Positions 43,038-51,798 of a DNA stretch of 64,000 bases are shown here, piece after piece (within the stretch, counting starts at the first letter, position 1; each line of letters opens with the position of its first letter). The DNA is from CAJCJE01 sp036494465. GTDB taxonomy: Bacteria; Actinomycetota; Actinomycetes; Mycobacteriales; Pseudonocardiaceae. The notes beneath the pieces are model-generated. The model made no database searches and was not told the DNA's origin. It worked only from the letters and a program-made list of their open reading frames with translations. Both the position numbers and the translations under genes were made by a program. Where the stretch lies: the NCBI GenBank assembly GCA_036494465.1, contig DASXOJ010000301.1, positions 3,554 to 67,553 of the forward strand, read 5' to 3'.

Positions 43038-43855
43038 GAGTCCACCAACGGCAGCACCAGCTGCGGCTTCGCGATGGTGTGGTCCGCCCGAAGCGGCCGG
43101 ATCGCCGTGCCGATCGCGAAGAACTCGGTGGTGTGCCCGCCCCAGCGGTGCGGCAGCGACAACAACTGCACGCCGACGATGCCTTCCGCGTGCAGCGCCT
43201 CGGCTTCCGCCTGCATCCGGCTCATCGCGAGCTCACGCGCGTCGTAGAGGGCCTCGGTGAACTGCGGGACCTCGATGTTCTGGCCGATGTTGCCGATCGC
43301 CTGCCAGAACCGCTGGTGCGCGATGTGGTAGACGCACGAACCCATCACCATGCCCTGCGGCGCGTACCCGCTCTGGATCAACGTCCAGAAGTCCTGTCCG
43401 TTCAGGTCCGAGGTGAACGGTTTGCCGGTGTTCGGCTTCCAGTTCCCGCCATCCTCCGCCTTCACCGCGGTGCCGACCGCGATGAACTCGGCGAGGTCGT
43501 TGCCGAACTCCTTGAACTCGATGTCCAGCCGGACCCCGACGATGCCGTCCGCGCCGAGCACGTCGGCCTCCGCCTCCATCCGCGACATGGCCAGCTCGCG
43601 GGCGTGGTACATGGCGTTGGACAGGGTGTCCAGTTCCTGGTTCTTGCTCCACCGGCCCATCTGGAAGCCGACGTGGTAGATGCTGGTGCCCAGCACGAGA
43701 CCCAGGGGACGGAACCCGGCCTCGCGGACGAGCAGAAACTCGTTGACGCTCAGGTCCGAGGTGAACAGGGTCGTCGACTGACCCGGTTTCATCTCGGCCA
43801 GTCGACGCATCGCATCCTCGGGGATGTTCTGGTCGTCGATATCCGCGTTGGTCAT
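43034..43855 (-). CDS. Protein with two tandem YbjQ-type (heavy-metal-binding domain) repeats
   Basis: 273 residues. Two YbjQ/DUF74-type domains are seen, with parallel segments ARELAMSRMEAEADVLGADGIVGVRLDI and ARELAMSRMQAEAEALHAEGIVGVQLL; each is preceded by a MxGxCVYH/ GTSIYHVGF-type strand. Annotated relatives are called heavy-metal-binding, but the name rests on weak evidence. It sits 10 bases after the third YbjQ-type gene on the same strand. Function unknown; secreted signals are absent. Confidence 0.8.
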   Translation of the reverse strand: MTNADIDDQNIPEDAMRRLAEMKPGQSTTLFTSDLSVNEFLLVREAGFRPLGLVLGTSIYHVGFQMGRWSKNQELDTLSNAMYHARELAMSRMEAEADVLGADGIVGVRLDIEFKEFGNDLAEFIAVGTAVKAEDGGNWKPNTGKPFTSDLNGQDFWTLIQSGYAPQGMVMGSCVYHIAHQRFWQAIGNIGQNIEVPQFTEALYDARELAMSRMQAEAEALHAEGIVGVQLLSLPHRWGGHTTEFFAIGTAIRPLRADHTIAKPQLVLPLVDS

Positions 43856-43864
43856 GGGTTTCCC

Positions 43865-44740
43865 TTATCGAGTGTCGTCGCGCCGCCGCAACGGCATGAT
43901 CTTGAGCGCCGAGGTCGGCGCGGACTTGCCGGTGTGGAACCGGGAGATCGCGGTGCCGAAGACCGCCGATTCCGCGCACAGCAACCGGGTGTTGTTCGCC
44001 TCCTGGTGCCAGGACCGCAGCGTCATATCGGAGACGATCACGCCGTCCGCGCTGCCCTTCTTCGCATACGCCGCCAGCCGTTCCCTGGCGTGCGACCGGA
44101 CCGACGTGATCAACAGCGTGTACGCGTTCACCTCGGTGTTGCCCGCCATCACCGACAGTTGCGACGCGCTCGTCCAGTCCAGGTAACGGCTTTCCACCGC
44201 GATGCCGATCGCCAGCCGGTTCGGCACCCAGCCCGCGTGCATCAGCTTGGCCACGTCCTGGCCGGGCAGTTGCGTCGTGAACAGCGACCGTGGCCGCTTC
44301 TTCGAGTTCGCCCGCACCGCGGTGCCCAGGGCGACGAACTCCTGGTTGTTCTCGCCGAGCTTGGTCTGCGTCAACTTGATGCCGACCACGCCGTCCGCGC
44401 CCATCGCGCGCGCCTCGGTCAACATCCGGCCCAGCGCGGTGTTGTAGCCGTGATAGAGCGCGTCGACATAGGGCCGGAAACTCACCGACGACTGGTAGAA
44501 CCCGCCGTAACCGCCGTTGCCGTAACCGCTGCCGCCGCCGTAGCCACCGCTGTACCCGCCGACCCAGCCGATGTACTGCACGATGCAGCCCATCACCTCG
44601 CCGACCGGACTGAGCCCGACGGACTCGACGCCGACCGCGCCCGCCACCGGAAGTAGCGATGTGCGCAGGCCGGCGGCGTCGTACCGGGCGAGCCGGTTAC
44701 GCGCCGAGTCCGGCAGCCAGTTCGCGTCCGTGTCGGCCAC
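43865..44740 (-). CDS. YbjQ-type domain protein with Gly/Tyr-rich insert
   Basis: 291 residues. Two YbjQ-like segments (ARAMGADGVVGIKL near 110, and a second half with KKGSADGVIVSDMTL near 240) flank a Gly/Tyr-rich low-complexity stretch near residues 60-80 (GGYSGGYGGGSGYGN). GTG 44740 is chosen because GAGGAGG stands 5 bases before it; GTG 44758 would include that ribosome site as codons. First gene of the three-gene operon reaching to 42618. Confidence 0.75.
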   Translation of the reverse strand: MADTDANWLPDSARNRLARYDAAGLRTSLLPVAGAVGVESVGLSPVGEVMGCIVQYIGWVGGYSGGYGGGSGYGNGGYGGFYQSSVSFRPYVDALYHGYNTALGRMLTEARAMGADGVVGIKLTQTKLGENNQEFVALGTAVRANSKKRPRSLFTTQLPGQDVAKLMHAGWVPNRLAIGIAVESRYLDWTSASQLSVMAGNTEVNAYTLLITSVRSHARERLAAYAKKGSADGVIVSDMTLRSWHQEANNTRLLCAESAVFGTAISRFHTGKSAPTSALKIMPLRRRDDTR

Positions 44741-44996
44741 CCTGACCTCCTCGTCCACACCGTGACCGGGTGCTTGTTGTTCATCGTGCCACGACCCGCC
44801 GGAGTGCGGGTGGTGACTACTCCTTACCTACAGGTGATCTCCGGCATGACCGGGGGTGCTCACGCGGCGAACAGCGTTTTTCCAGCTGGTGGCAGTCAAT
44901 GCCGCGTTTAACCGTGTGTTCGGATTGAGACCTGCGATTGTGACTCTTGTGACTAGGCTCACCAGCCAGTGAAGTAACACGGCAGAAGGAGCGCTA

Positions 44997-46538
44997 GTGA
45001 CTTCAGTAGAAGCGGGGGCAGTGCCCTCGGCATCGGGAGGGACGATCCGGAGCACCATCCCGGCTCGGATCGACCGGCTGCCCTGGTCGGGTTTTCACAC
45101 CAAGCTGATCATTGCCCTGGGGGTCGCTTGGATTCTCGACGGTCTGGAAATCACGGTCGCCAGCTCGGTGGCCGGCATTCTCACGCACGCCGACACGCTC
45201 AACCTCACCCCGGCTCTCTCCAATGACCTCGGTACCCCGTACCTGGCGGGCGAGATCCTGGGCGCACTGATATTCGGCATGTTCTCCGACCGCTGGGGGC
45301 GGCGGAACCTGTTCATGATCACCTTGGCCGTGTACTTGGTTGGCAGCGGCCTGAGCGCCCTGACACTGGGGTCGAGTACCGGCTGGGTGATCTTCCTGTT
45401 CGGCACCCGCGTCGTCGCCGGTATGGGTATCGGTGGTGAGACCGCGGCCATCAACTCCGCGATCGACGAGATGATCCCGGCCAAGTACCGAGGCCGGGTC
45501 GACATCGGCATCAACGGCACGTACTGGGCGGGCGCCATGCTCGGTTCGGCCGCGACCCTGCTGTTCCTCAACGCCATTCCGGAGAGCATCGGCTGGCGGC
45601 TGGGCTTCCTGCTCGGCCCGGTGGTCGGCATCTTCATCATCTACATCCGCCGCAACCTGCCGGAAAGTCCACGCTGGCAGATCATGCACGGGCGCGAGGC
45701 CGGCGCGGAAGAATCGATCAGCTACATCGAGGCGGAGGTCGCCAAGAGCGGCGTCACCCTGCCACCGATCGACGACGACCTCGCCATCGAGGTCAAACCC
45801 ACCGACCAGCGCGGTTATCTGACCCTGTTGCGGATGCTGTTCACCAGGTATCCGTCCAGATCGGTACTGGGCGCGGGACTGATGATCACCCAGTCCTTCC
45901 TGTACAACGCCATCTTCTTCAGCTTCACCACGGTGCTGACGGCGTTCTACGGCGTGTCCGGTGGCGCACCGCTGTACCTGCTGGCGTTCTCGATCGGCAA
46001 CCTGATTGGACCGCTGGTACTCGGGCCGTTGTTCGACACCATCGGCCGCAGGCAGATGATCGGTGGCACGTACCTGCTCGCCGGGGTGCTGCTGGCGATC
46101 GTCGGCGTGCTGTTCAACTCGGGCGTGCTCAACGCGTTGGGGCTGACCATCGCCTTCGCGATCGTGTTCTTCTTCGCGTCGGCCGGTGCGAGTGCCGCGT
46201 ACCTGACGGTCAGTGAGATCTTCCCGCAGGAGGTCCGAGCCAAGGCGATCGGCGTGTTCTACTCGATCTCCCAGGGCGCGGGCATCGTGGCCAACCTGTT
46301 CTTCGGCGCGTTGATCGGCACCAGCAAGCATCCGCCGACCTCGGGCCTGTTCGTCGGTTACCTCTCCGGCGCGGGCATCATGGTCATCGGTGGCCTGATC
46401 GCCGTGTTCCTCGGCGTGGACGCCGCTGGCAAGTCGCTGGAGGACGTGGCAACGCCGCTGTCGGTGGTGCAGCGCGTGGCCAACATCGAATCCATGGGAC
46501 ACCGGCCGCCGTCGGCTCGACCCGACGCGACCGACTGA
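44997..46538 (+). CDS. MFS transporter, sugar-porter-like
   Basis: 513 residues with 12 probable membrane spans. The A-loop motif DRWGRRNLFM follows span 2, PESPRWQIMHGR ends the first half and DTIGRRQMIGGTYLLAG follows span 8, all as in the sugar/metabolite MFS group. The N-terminal HTKLIIALGVAWILDGLEITVAS resembles bacterial sugar or aromatic-acid importers. GTG 44997 follows AAGGAG at 5 bases. Substrate unknown. Confidence 0.92.
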   Translation: MTSVEAGAVPSASGGTIRSTIPARIDRLPWSGFHTKLIIALGVAWILDGLEITVASSVAGILTHADTLNLTPALSNDLGTPYLAGEILGALIFGMFSDRWGRRNLFMITLAVYLVGSGLSALTLGSSTGWVIFLFGTRVVAGMGIGGETAAINSAIDEMIPAKYRGRVDIGINGTYWAGAMLGSAATLLFLNAIPESIGWRLGFLLGPVVGIFIIYIRRNLPESPRWQIMHGREAGAEESISYIEAEVAKSGVTLPPIDDDLAIEVKPTDQRGYLTLLRMLFTRYPSRSVLGAGLMITQSFLYNAIFFSFTTVLTAFYGVSGGAPLYLLAFSIGNLIGPLVLGPLFDTIGRRQMIGGTYLLAGVLLAIVGVLFNSGVLNALGLTIAFAIVFFFASAGASAAYLTVSEIFPQEVRAKAIGVFYSISQGAGIVANLFFGALIGTSKHPPTSGLFVGYLSGAGIMVIGGLIAVFLGVDAAGKSLEDVATPLSVVQRVANIESMGHRPPSARPDATD

Positions 46539-46552
46539 GTCCGGACTACGGC

Positions 46553-46587
46553 AAACGGGCGCCTTCCCTTGTGGGAGGCGCCCGTTT
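46553..46587. terminator. Hairpin terminator serving the MFS gene and the convergent lipoprotein gene
   Basis: A perfect 12-bp stem AAACGGGCGCCT (46553-46564) with its complement (46576-46587), extended inside by CCC/GGG with one bulge. It lies between the MFS stop (46538) and the lipoprotein stop (46601) and can act in both directions. Confidence 0.8.
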
Positions 46588-46600
46588 CGCGTTCCTGGAG

Positions 46601-47233
46601 TCAGCTGGTGATCTGGCGGACCAGCCGGTTCGCGTCATCCTGCGTGAAGTTCCCCTGAAGCTGCACGACTCCGTTGGTGACCGGCTGCGCGATGGTCTCG
46701 GCCGACAACACCGTGCCGCGCACCACGAACGCGAGTTGCTGCTGGGCGTGCTGCGCGGTGAGCGCCGCGAAGCTCTGCGCGTCCGACGCGGTCAGCGTCA
46801 TGGTGATCGAGTACTGGCTGGCCGGCGGCTGGTTGGTCACGCTGATCGCGTTGAGCTGCTGGAATGTCATCAGCGGCACGGTGACCTGGTAGCAGTCCAC
46901 ATCGTCCACATCGCGCAGCACCGTCGAGGACGACCCGGAAGTCGTTGGCTGGCTTGGGGATTGCGACGTGCACGGCGCGGTTTCCAGCACCTGGCGCAGT
47001 TCCATCGGAACGGACAGCGCGACCTGGCCCGCCGACGACGTGGTGGACACGTGCCCAGCGGACGCGGCGGGAACATCGCTGCTCGTCGCGGCCTGGCATC
47101 CGCTCAAGACGGCGCAGCCGAGCAGCGCCAAGCCCAACAGGCAGGCCATCGCGCTACGTCGCGCCGTTCGGGGTGTTCGGCGTGCGGTCGATGCGTTCGG
47201 GTGCACCGTTTCCGACGCCACGGGGTGTGCCAC
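46601..47233 (-). CDS. Lipoprotein with SecDF P1-head-like domain
   Basis: 210 residues. A long basic n-region (RRTPRTARR), hydrophobic core and lipobox VLSGC with Cys46 mark it as a lipoprotein. The C-terminal part, AFVVRGTVLSAETIAQPVTNGVVQLQGNFT, matches the style of the SecD P1 head (LDG-xVxSAPxI...G-xxQIxGNFT). It may bind peptides or cell-wall material at the outer face of the membrane. GTG 47233 has AAGGAG 5 bases upstream; an ATG at 47149 would also give a signal peptide. Confidence 0.75.
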   Translation of the reverse strand: MAHPVASETVHPNASTARRTPRTARRSAMACLLGLALLGCAVLSGCQAATSSDVPAASAGHVSTTSSAGQVALSVPMELRQVLETAPCTSQSPSQPTTSGSSSTVLRDVDDVDCYQVTVPLMTFQQLNAISVTNQPPASQYSITMTLTASDAQSFAALTAQHAQQQLAFVVRGTVLSAETIAQPVTNGVVQLQGNFTQDDANRLVRQITS

Positions 47234-47394
47234 CGCGGCTCCTTGCGTGTGCGGCGTGAGGCGCCAAGCTTAAGGCCGGGCCATCGGGATCTACGCGGAA
47301 AATGACCAATTCGAGATACCGGGCGCCGAACGGCTGGCCCGGGGCGCCGGGCGGAACGCGTGTTGATCACGTCCGCCGATCGGGTTTCTTAGTT

Positions 47395-47422
47395 TACCCG
47401 CCAGTAGGTATACTCTGCGGTA
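47395..47422. promoter_or_regulatory. Weak inverted repeat over the FadE24-like promoter
   Basis: TACC-N4-AGTA, four bases, TACT-N4-GGTA at 47395-47422, with TATACT (47409-47414) as a candidate -10. It could be the operator of a fatty-acid-responsive repressor. Arms match at 8 of 12 positions only. Confidence 0.35.
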
Positions 47423-47467
47423 GGTTTTGTTCTGGTCCGATTCGGGCAGTACGTCAGGAGGCGCGAC

Positions 47468-48820
47468 ATGGCTGCCAGCAGCGCTGATGGATCCGCCGAC
47501 CCGCGAGGCGCCACGAGCTCGCGCGACGCGATGGGCATCGGTCTCTCCCTGCTCAACAAGCTCGCGGGCGCGCCCCTGCTGGACCGTCTCGGCCTGCGCA
47601 AACCGGTCGAGAAAGCGGTCTACCAAGCCACCAGGACCGGCTTCCGCACGGCCGCTGCCGCCGGCCGGTCGTTCGCCACCGTCCAGCGCGTCGGCAAGCC
47701 GAGCCGCCCGGCCACCGGTGCCACCGCCGACCTGTTCGACCTCACTCCCACCGAGGATCAGCAGCTGATCCGGGACACCGTCGCCGAGTTCGCCACCGAA
47801 CAACTCCGCGAACGCGCCGCCGAAGCCGACGCCACCTGCGCCACCCCGGACGACCTCATCGCCAAGTCCGCCGAACTCGGCATCACCCTGCTCGGCGTGC
47901 CCGAGGACCTCGGCGGCGTGGCCACCGAACGCTCCGCGCTGACCTCGATCCTGGTCACCGAAGCCCTCGCGTACGGCGACATGGGCCTCGCCGTCGCCTG
48001 CCTCGCGTCGTCGGCGGTCAGCACCGCGCTCGTGCTGTGGGGCAGCAGCGACACCCAGGCCACCTACCTGCCCGCGTTCGTCGGCGACGACGTCCCGGCC
48101 GCCGCGCTCGCCATCACCGAACCGCGCGCCCTGTTCGACCCGTTCACCCTGCGCACCGTCGCGCGACGCACCTCCGGCGGCTTCGTCATCGACGGCGTCA
48201 AGTCGATGGTCGCCCGCGCCGGCAAGGCCGAACTGTTCGTGATCGCCGCCGAACTGGAAGGCCGGGGGCCCGCCCTGTTCGTGGTCGAATCCAGCGCCGC
48301 GGGCCTGAGCGTCGAAGCCGACCCCGCCATGGGCATCCGGGCAGCGGGCCTCGGCCGCCTCACCCTCGACAAGGTCGCCGTCCCCGCCACCGCCCTGCTC
48401 GGCGACTCCGACAGCTATACGGAATGCGTGCGCCTGTCCCGCCTTGCCTGGTGCGGCTTGGCCGTGGGCACCGGACAGGCCGTCCTGGACTACGTGATCC
48501 CGTACGTCAACGACCGCGTCGCGTTCGGCGAACCGGTCAGCCACCGGCAGGGCGTCGCGTTCAAGGTCGCCGACATCGCCATCGAACTCGAAGGCATGCG
48601 GCTGGCCACCTACCGCGCCGCCGCCCGCGCCGACGCTGGCGCATCCTTCGCCCGCGAAACCGCGCTCGCGCACAAACTCTGCGTCGACAAGGGCATGCGC
48701 ATCGGCAGCGACGGCGTGCAACTGCTCGGCGGGCACGGCTACGTCAAGGAACACCCGGTCGAACGCTGGTACCGCGACCTGCGCGCGATCGGCGTCGCCA
48801 CCGGCATCGTCCTGGTCTGA
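47468..48820 (+). CDS. Acyl-CoA dehydrogenase, FadE24-like
   Basis: 450 residues. The first 80 residues (GIGLSLLNKLAGAPLLDRLGLRKPVEKAVYQATRTGF) form the amphipathic N-terminal extension known from mycobacterial FadE24; the rest is the dehydrogenase fold (ITEPRALFDPFTLRT, RVAFGEPVSHRQGVAFKVAD, LLGGHGYVKEHPVERWYRDLRAIG). The expected TEPxxGSD loop is altered to TEPRALFDP. In M. tuberculosis fadE24 and fadE23 are adjacent and may form a heteromeric dehydrogenase; the same order is seen here. ATG 47468 follows CAGGAGG. Confidence 0.9.
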   Translation: MAASSADGSADPRGATSSRDAMGIGLSLLNKLAGAPLLDRLGLRKPVEKAVYQATRTGFRTAAAAGRSFATVQRVGKPSRPATGATADLFDLTPTEDQQLIRDTVAEFATEQLRERAAEADATCATPDDLIAKSAELGITLLGVPEDLGGVATERSALTSILVTEALAYGDMGLAVACLASSAVSTALVLWGSSDTQATYLPAFVGDDVPAAALAITEPRALFDPFTLRTVARRTSGGFVIDGVKSMVARAGKAELFVIAAELEGRGPALFVVESSAAGLSVEADPAMGIRAAGLGRLTLDKVAVPATALLGDSDSYTECVRLSRLAWCGLAVGTGQAVLDYVIPYVNDRVAFGEPVSHRQGVAFKVADIAIELEGMRLATYRAAARADAGASFARETALAHKLCVDKGMRIGSDGVQLLGGHGYVKEHPVERWYRDLRAIGVATGIVLV

Positions 48821-48862
48821 ACCTTCGGCTACGAAAGGGCTCTGTCCTAGAAAGAAGGGTCG

Positions 48863-50074
48863 ATGATCAACCTCGAAGTGCCGAAGAAGCTGTCCATGCT
48901 GGTCAGCCAGGCCCACCAGTCCGCAGCCGAGATCTTCCGGCCCAACTCCCGCAAATACGACCGCGCCGAGCACACCTACCCCAAGGAACTCGACGTGCTC
49001 GCCGCGCTCATCGACGGCCTCAACGCCTCCGGCGAAGGCGGCGCGGGCGCGAGCGGTGTCCGTCGCGGCCAGGATTCCGGGGACAAGAAGAAGATCCGCA
49101 ACGGCGGCTACCTGGCCACCGTGCTCGGCACCATCGAAATGTGCTGGGGCGACGTCGGTCTGCTGCTGTCCATGCCGCGCCAGGGACTCGGCAACGCGGC
49201 CATCGCCTCGGTCGCCAACGACGAGCAGCTTGCGCGCTTCGCAGGCAAATGGGCCGCGATGGCCATCACCGAACCCGACTGCGGCTCCGACTCCGCCGCC
49301 ATCCGCACCACCGCCGTGCCGGACGGCGAGGACTACGTGCTCAACGGCGAGAAGATCTTCGTGACCTCCGGCGAACGCGCCGACGCCGTCGTCGTCTGGG
49401 CCACGCTCGACCGCGACAAGGGCCGCGCCGCCATCAAATCCTTTGTCGTGGAAAAAGGCACCCCCGGTTTCGAACTCGTCCGCCTGGAACACAAACTCGG
49501 CATCCGCGCCTCCGACACCGCGCACTTCCGCCTGGACAATGTCCGCGTACCACGGGAAAACCTGCTCGGCGACCCGGAGATCAACGCCGAACGCGGCTTC
49601 GCCGGCGTCATGCAGACCTTCGACAACACCCGGCCGCTCGTTGCCGCGATGGCCGTCGGCGTCGCCAAAGCCGCCCTCGAAGAAACCCGGCGGCTGCTCA
49701 CCGAAGCCGGACTGACCATCGACTACGACCACGCCGGTCCGCGCCAGCCAGCCGCCGTCGCCACCTTTCTCGAACTCGAAGCCGACTACGAAGCGGCTTA
49801 CCTGCTCACCCTCGAAGCCGCCTGGATGGCAGACAACTCGCGCCCCAACTCCCTGCACGCCTCCATGGCCAAAGCGAAAGCCGGTCGCACCGCCACCGAC
49901 ATCGCCCTGCGCTGCGTCGAACTCGCGGGCAGCCTCGGCTATTCGGAAAGCTCGCTGCTGGAGAAATGGGCTCGCGACGCCAAAATCCTGGATATCTTCG
50001 AGGGAACGCAGCAGATCCAGCAGCTCATCGTCGCGCGCCGCCTGCTCGGCAAGTCCTCCTCGGAACTGAAGTAA
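48863..50074 (+). CDS. Acyl-CoA dehydrogenase, FadE23-like
   Basis: 403 residues. AITEPDCGSDSAAIRTTA (flavin/substrate loop), EKIFVTSGE, RASDTAHFRLDNVRVPRENLLG and the C-terminal EGTQQIQQLIVARRLLG are all present, the last holding the catalytic Glu region (FEGTQQIQ). The N-terminal INLEVPKKLSMLVSQAHQSAAEIFRPNSRKYDR resembles FadE23. It follows the FadE24-like gene by 42 bases in the same direction. Together they probably oxidise a shared acyl-CoA, perhaps a sterol or long-chain substrate (inference). Confidence 0.92.
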   Translation: MINLEVPKKLSMLVSQAHQSAAEIFRPNSRKYDRAEHTYPKELDVLAALIDGLNASGEGGAGASGVRRGQDSGDKKKIRNGGYLATVLGTIEMCWGDVGLLLSMPRQGLGNAAIASVANDEQLARFAGKWAAMAITEPDCGSDSAAIRTTAVPDGEDYVLNGEKIFVTSGERADAVVVWATLDRDKGRAAIKSFVVEKGTPGFELVRLEHKLGIRASDTAHFRLDNVRVPRENLLGDPEINAERGFAGVMQTFDNTRPLVAAMAVGVAKAALEETRRLLTEAGLTIDYDHAGPRQPAAVATFLELEADYEAAYLLTLEAAWMADNSRPNSLHASMAKAKAGRTATDIALRCVELAGSLGYSESSLLEKWARDAKILDIFEGTQQIQQLIVARRLLGKSSSELK

Positions 50075-50166
50075 CAAATTCGTGCACATTCGAATAACGA
50101 CGGTAACGGTCACAGTCGGATAAAGACGGCTAACACCGAACCGGGATATCACGACCCTTGCGAACG

Positions 50167-50187
50167 GATCGGCCACTGTGGCCGATC
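50167..50187. repeat. Inverted repeat between the FadE23-like and MmpS-type genes
   Basis: GATCGGCCA-CTG-TGGCCGATC, 9-bp arms around a 3-base centre, about 90 bases after the dehydrogenase stop and 25 bases before the next gene. It could be a terminator or the operator of the following gene. Confidence 0.5.
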
Positions 50188-50211
50188 ATTTCGGGAGAGG
50201 TCACGCCACCC

Positions 50212-50817
50212 ATGAGTTATCCCACGATGCCGGACGCGCCGATCCAGCAACCGGTCCAGCAGCCGAAAAACGGCCTTGGTACCACGGGCTTCGTGCTCGG
50301 CCTCGTCGGCCTGATCTTCTCGCCGATTCCGTTCATCGGCGTTGTCGCCTGGCCGCTGGTCATTCTCGGCGTGATCTTCTCCGCGCTCGGTTACGTGCGC
50401 ACCCGCAGCGGCGTGGCCACTAACACCGGCCTGTCCATCGCGGGACTTGTGGTGTCGATCATCGGCCTGGTGATCTGCATTCTCTGGGTCGCCGTGTTCA
50501 GCAAGGCCGCCAGCGACGTGGTGAACCAGTCGACCGCGACCCACACGATCACCTACGACGTGACCGGCGACGCCAAGAGTGCCACCATCGACTACAGCTC
50601 ATACTCCAACGGCGGCTTCTCCGACAGCAGCCAGCAGGTCAGCCTGCCGTGGCACAAGGACGAGAAGGCGACCGGCCTGTTCAGCGGCAGCACGCTGACC
50701 GTCATGCCCGGCCTGGACGGCGGCACGGTCACCTGCAAGGTCACCGTCGACGGCACGGTCAAGAAGCAGGAAACCGCCTCCGGCGCGGGTGCCGTCGCCA
50801 GTTGCAGCAACTTCTGA
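50212..50817 (+). CDS. DUF4190-MmpS-type membrane protein
   Basis: 201 residues. Two membrane spans (about 23-44 and 57-80) in a DUF4190-like module (LGTTGFVLGLVGLIFSPIPFIGVVAWPLVILGVIFSALGYVR, then TGLSIAGLVVSIIGLVICILWVAVF) are followed by an extracytoplasmic MmpS-like domain: HTITYDVTGDAKSATIDYSS, QQVSLPWHK and VTCKVTVDG. MmpS proteins assist MmpL lipid exporters, but no mmpL gene is adjacent. ATG 50212 follows GGGAGAGG at 11 bases. The fusion could act independently. Confidence 0.78.
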   Translation: MSYPTMPDAPIQQPVQQPKNGLGTTGFVLGLVGLIFSPIPFIGVVAWPLVILGVIFSALGYVRTRSGVATNTGLSIAGLVVSIIGLVICILWVAVFSKAASDVVNQSTATHTITYDVTGDAKSATIDYSSYSNGGFSDSSQQVSLPWHKDEKATGLFSGSTLTVMPGLDGGTVTCKVTVDGTVKKQETASGAGAVASCSNF

Positions 50818-50841
50818 TCGGTGCTGCTCCGGACCCGTTCG

Positions 50842-51219
50842 CTACAAGTGGGGGAGCGGGTCCGGCGGCAGGCAGTTCTCCTGGGTGATCTCGGCGTCCG
50901 CCGCGCGGATCACCGGCACGTACTCGGCGTCGGTCTCCATCACGAACCCGCCGAAGGCGAAGGTCGGGGCAACCGTCGTGTCCACCGGTCCGAGCTGAAT
51001 GCTGCGCGGGTAGCGAGCCAGCACCGAGGTCGGTTTGCGACTGAACCAGCCACAGCCGAGCACGGTCACCTGAGTGTCGGTCACCGCAACCACGAACGGG
51101 GCCATGCCGAACGCCGTCCGCCTGCTGGACACCGACATCGCCGGGAACAGGTAGTGGATCTCGGTGTCGTCAGGCAGGAAGGCCCGTGCGCGTTTCCGGA
51201 CGGCCGGGGACAACGGCAT
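50842..51219 (-). CDS. Conserved hypothetical, PH-like beta-barrel candidate
   Basis: 125 residues. The pattern of beta strands (ETEIHYLFPAMSV, FVVAVTDTQVTVLGCGWFSRKPTSVLARYPRSIQLG, VAPTFAFGGFVMETD) resembles a bacterial PH/YokE-type domain. No catalytic residues are visible. Tail-to-tail with the MmpS-type gene, 24 bases apart. Confidence 0.65.
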   Translation of the reverse strand: MPLSPAVRKRARAFLPDDTEIHYLFPAMSVSSRRTAFGMAPFVVAVTDTQVTVLGCGWFSRKPTSVLARYPRSIQLGPVDTTVAPTFAFGGFVMETDAEYVPVIRAADAEITQENCLPPDPLPHL

Positions 51220-51594
51220 GCGGCGCCTACCTTGGGTGCAGTTCGACGGGCCAGCGGGTGCTACTTCCGAAGCATATTCGCAGTCTGTCCGCTACGGGTG
51301 TGGTTGACAAGGTTCCTTGGCGTGTCGCTGATTCGGCCCACGTGACGACATGATCATTCATGCATTCGGGGCGGCGATAATGCGCCAAATTCCTGACGGA
51401 TCGAATTCGACCGTTGACTATCCGCGTTCGCGTGAAGTCGTATCCGCGCGCGGAGCCGGTGGAATGTCCGTTCCCGCCACGTCGTACCGACGTGGCGGGT
51501 CGTCTACTTGCCCCCAGTTTTCGATACGGTGCGCGCCCGGCCCCGTACCGATGGTCACCGAAGTGCGGTGACCGTTGCTCTCACAGTTCTGCTC
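51220..51594. other. Intergenic region with one strong hairpin
   Basis: 375 bases without a gene. It contains the inverted repeat at 51473-51499 and a 14-base direct repeat (GCTCTCACAGTTC-type) just before 51603. Confidence 0.5.
51473..51499. repeat. Perfect inverted repeat, 12-bp arms
   Basis: CCCGCCACGTCG at 51473-51484, loop TAC, complement at 51488-51499. It lies about 100 bases beyond the stop of the small Cys protein (minus strand) and may terminate it, or it may be a remnant of a protein-binding palindrome. Confidence 0.55.
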
Positions 51595-51798
51595 TCACAG
51601 TTCCAGGGCGATCTCAGCGGCGCACGCCGCCCGGCATGGCCAGTGCTGGCCACAGGAACTGCACTCGGTACCTGAACATTGGTGAACTCCGAGGATCTGC
51701 ACCGCGGTGTGGCGGTAGTGATCCAGGAGTCCGGCCCAGACTTCGGGCGAGGAATCCGTCGGATCAGCGACGGTCCTGGCTTCGCCGGGTTGCGACAT
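51595..51798 (-). CDS. Small Cys-rich protein, Zn-ribbon-like
   Basis: 67 residues. WAGLLDHYRHTAVQILGVHQ is followed by CSGTECSSCGQHWPCRAACAAE, five cysteines in the spacing typical of small actinobacterial Zn-binding proteins. ATG 51798 is chosen because the frame upstream of it is not protein-like. Function unknown; its cysteine pattern echoes the protein at 14159-14491. Confidence 0.6.
   Translation of the reverse strand: MSQPGEARTVADPTDSSPEVWAGLLDHYRHTAVQILGVHQCSGTECSSCGQHWPCRAACAAEIALEL

Noticed and set aside
47291..50176. 961-codon minus-strand frame across both FadE-like genes
   Set aside because: Shadow of the two dehydrogenases, low-complexity Gly/Ala/Val/Asp content.
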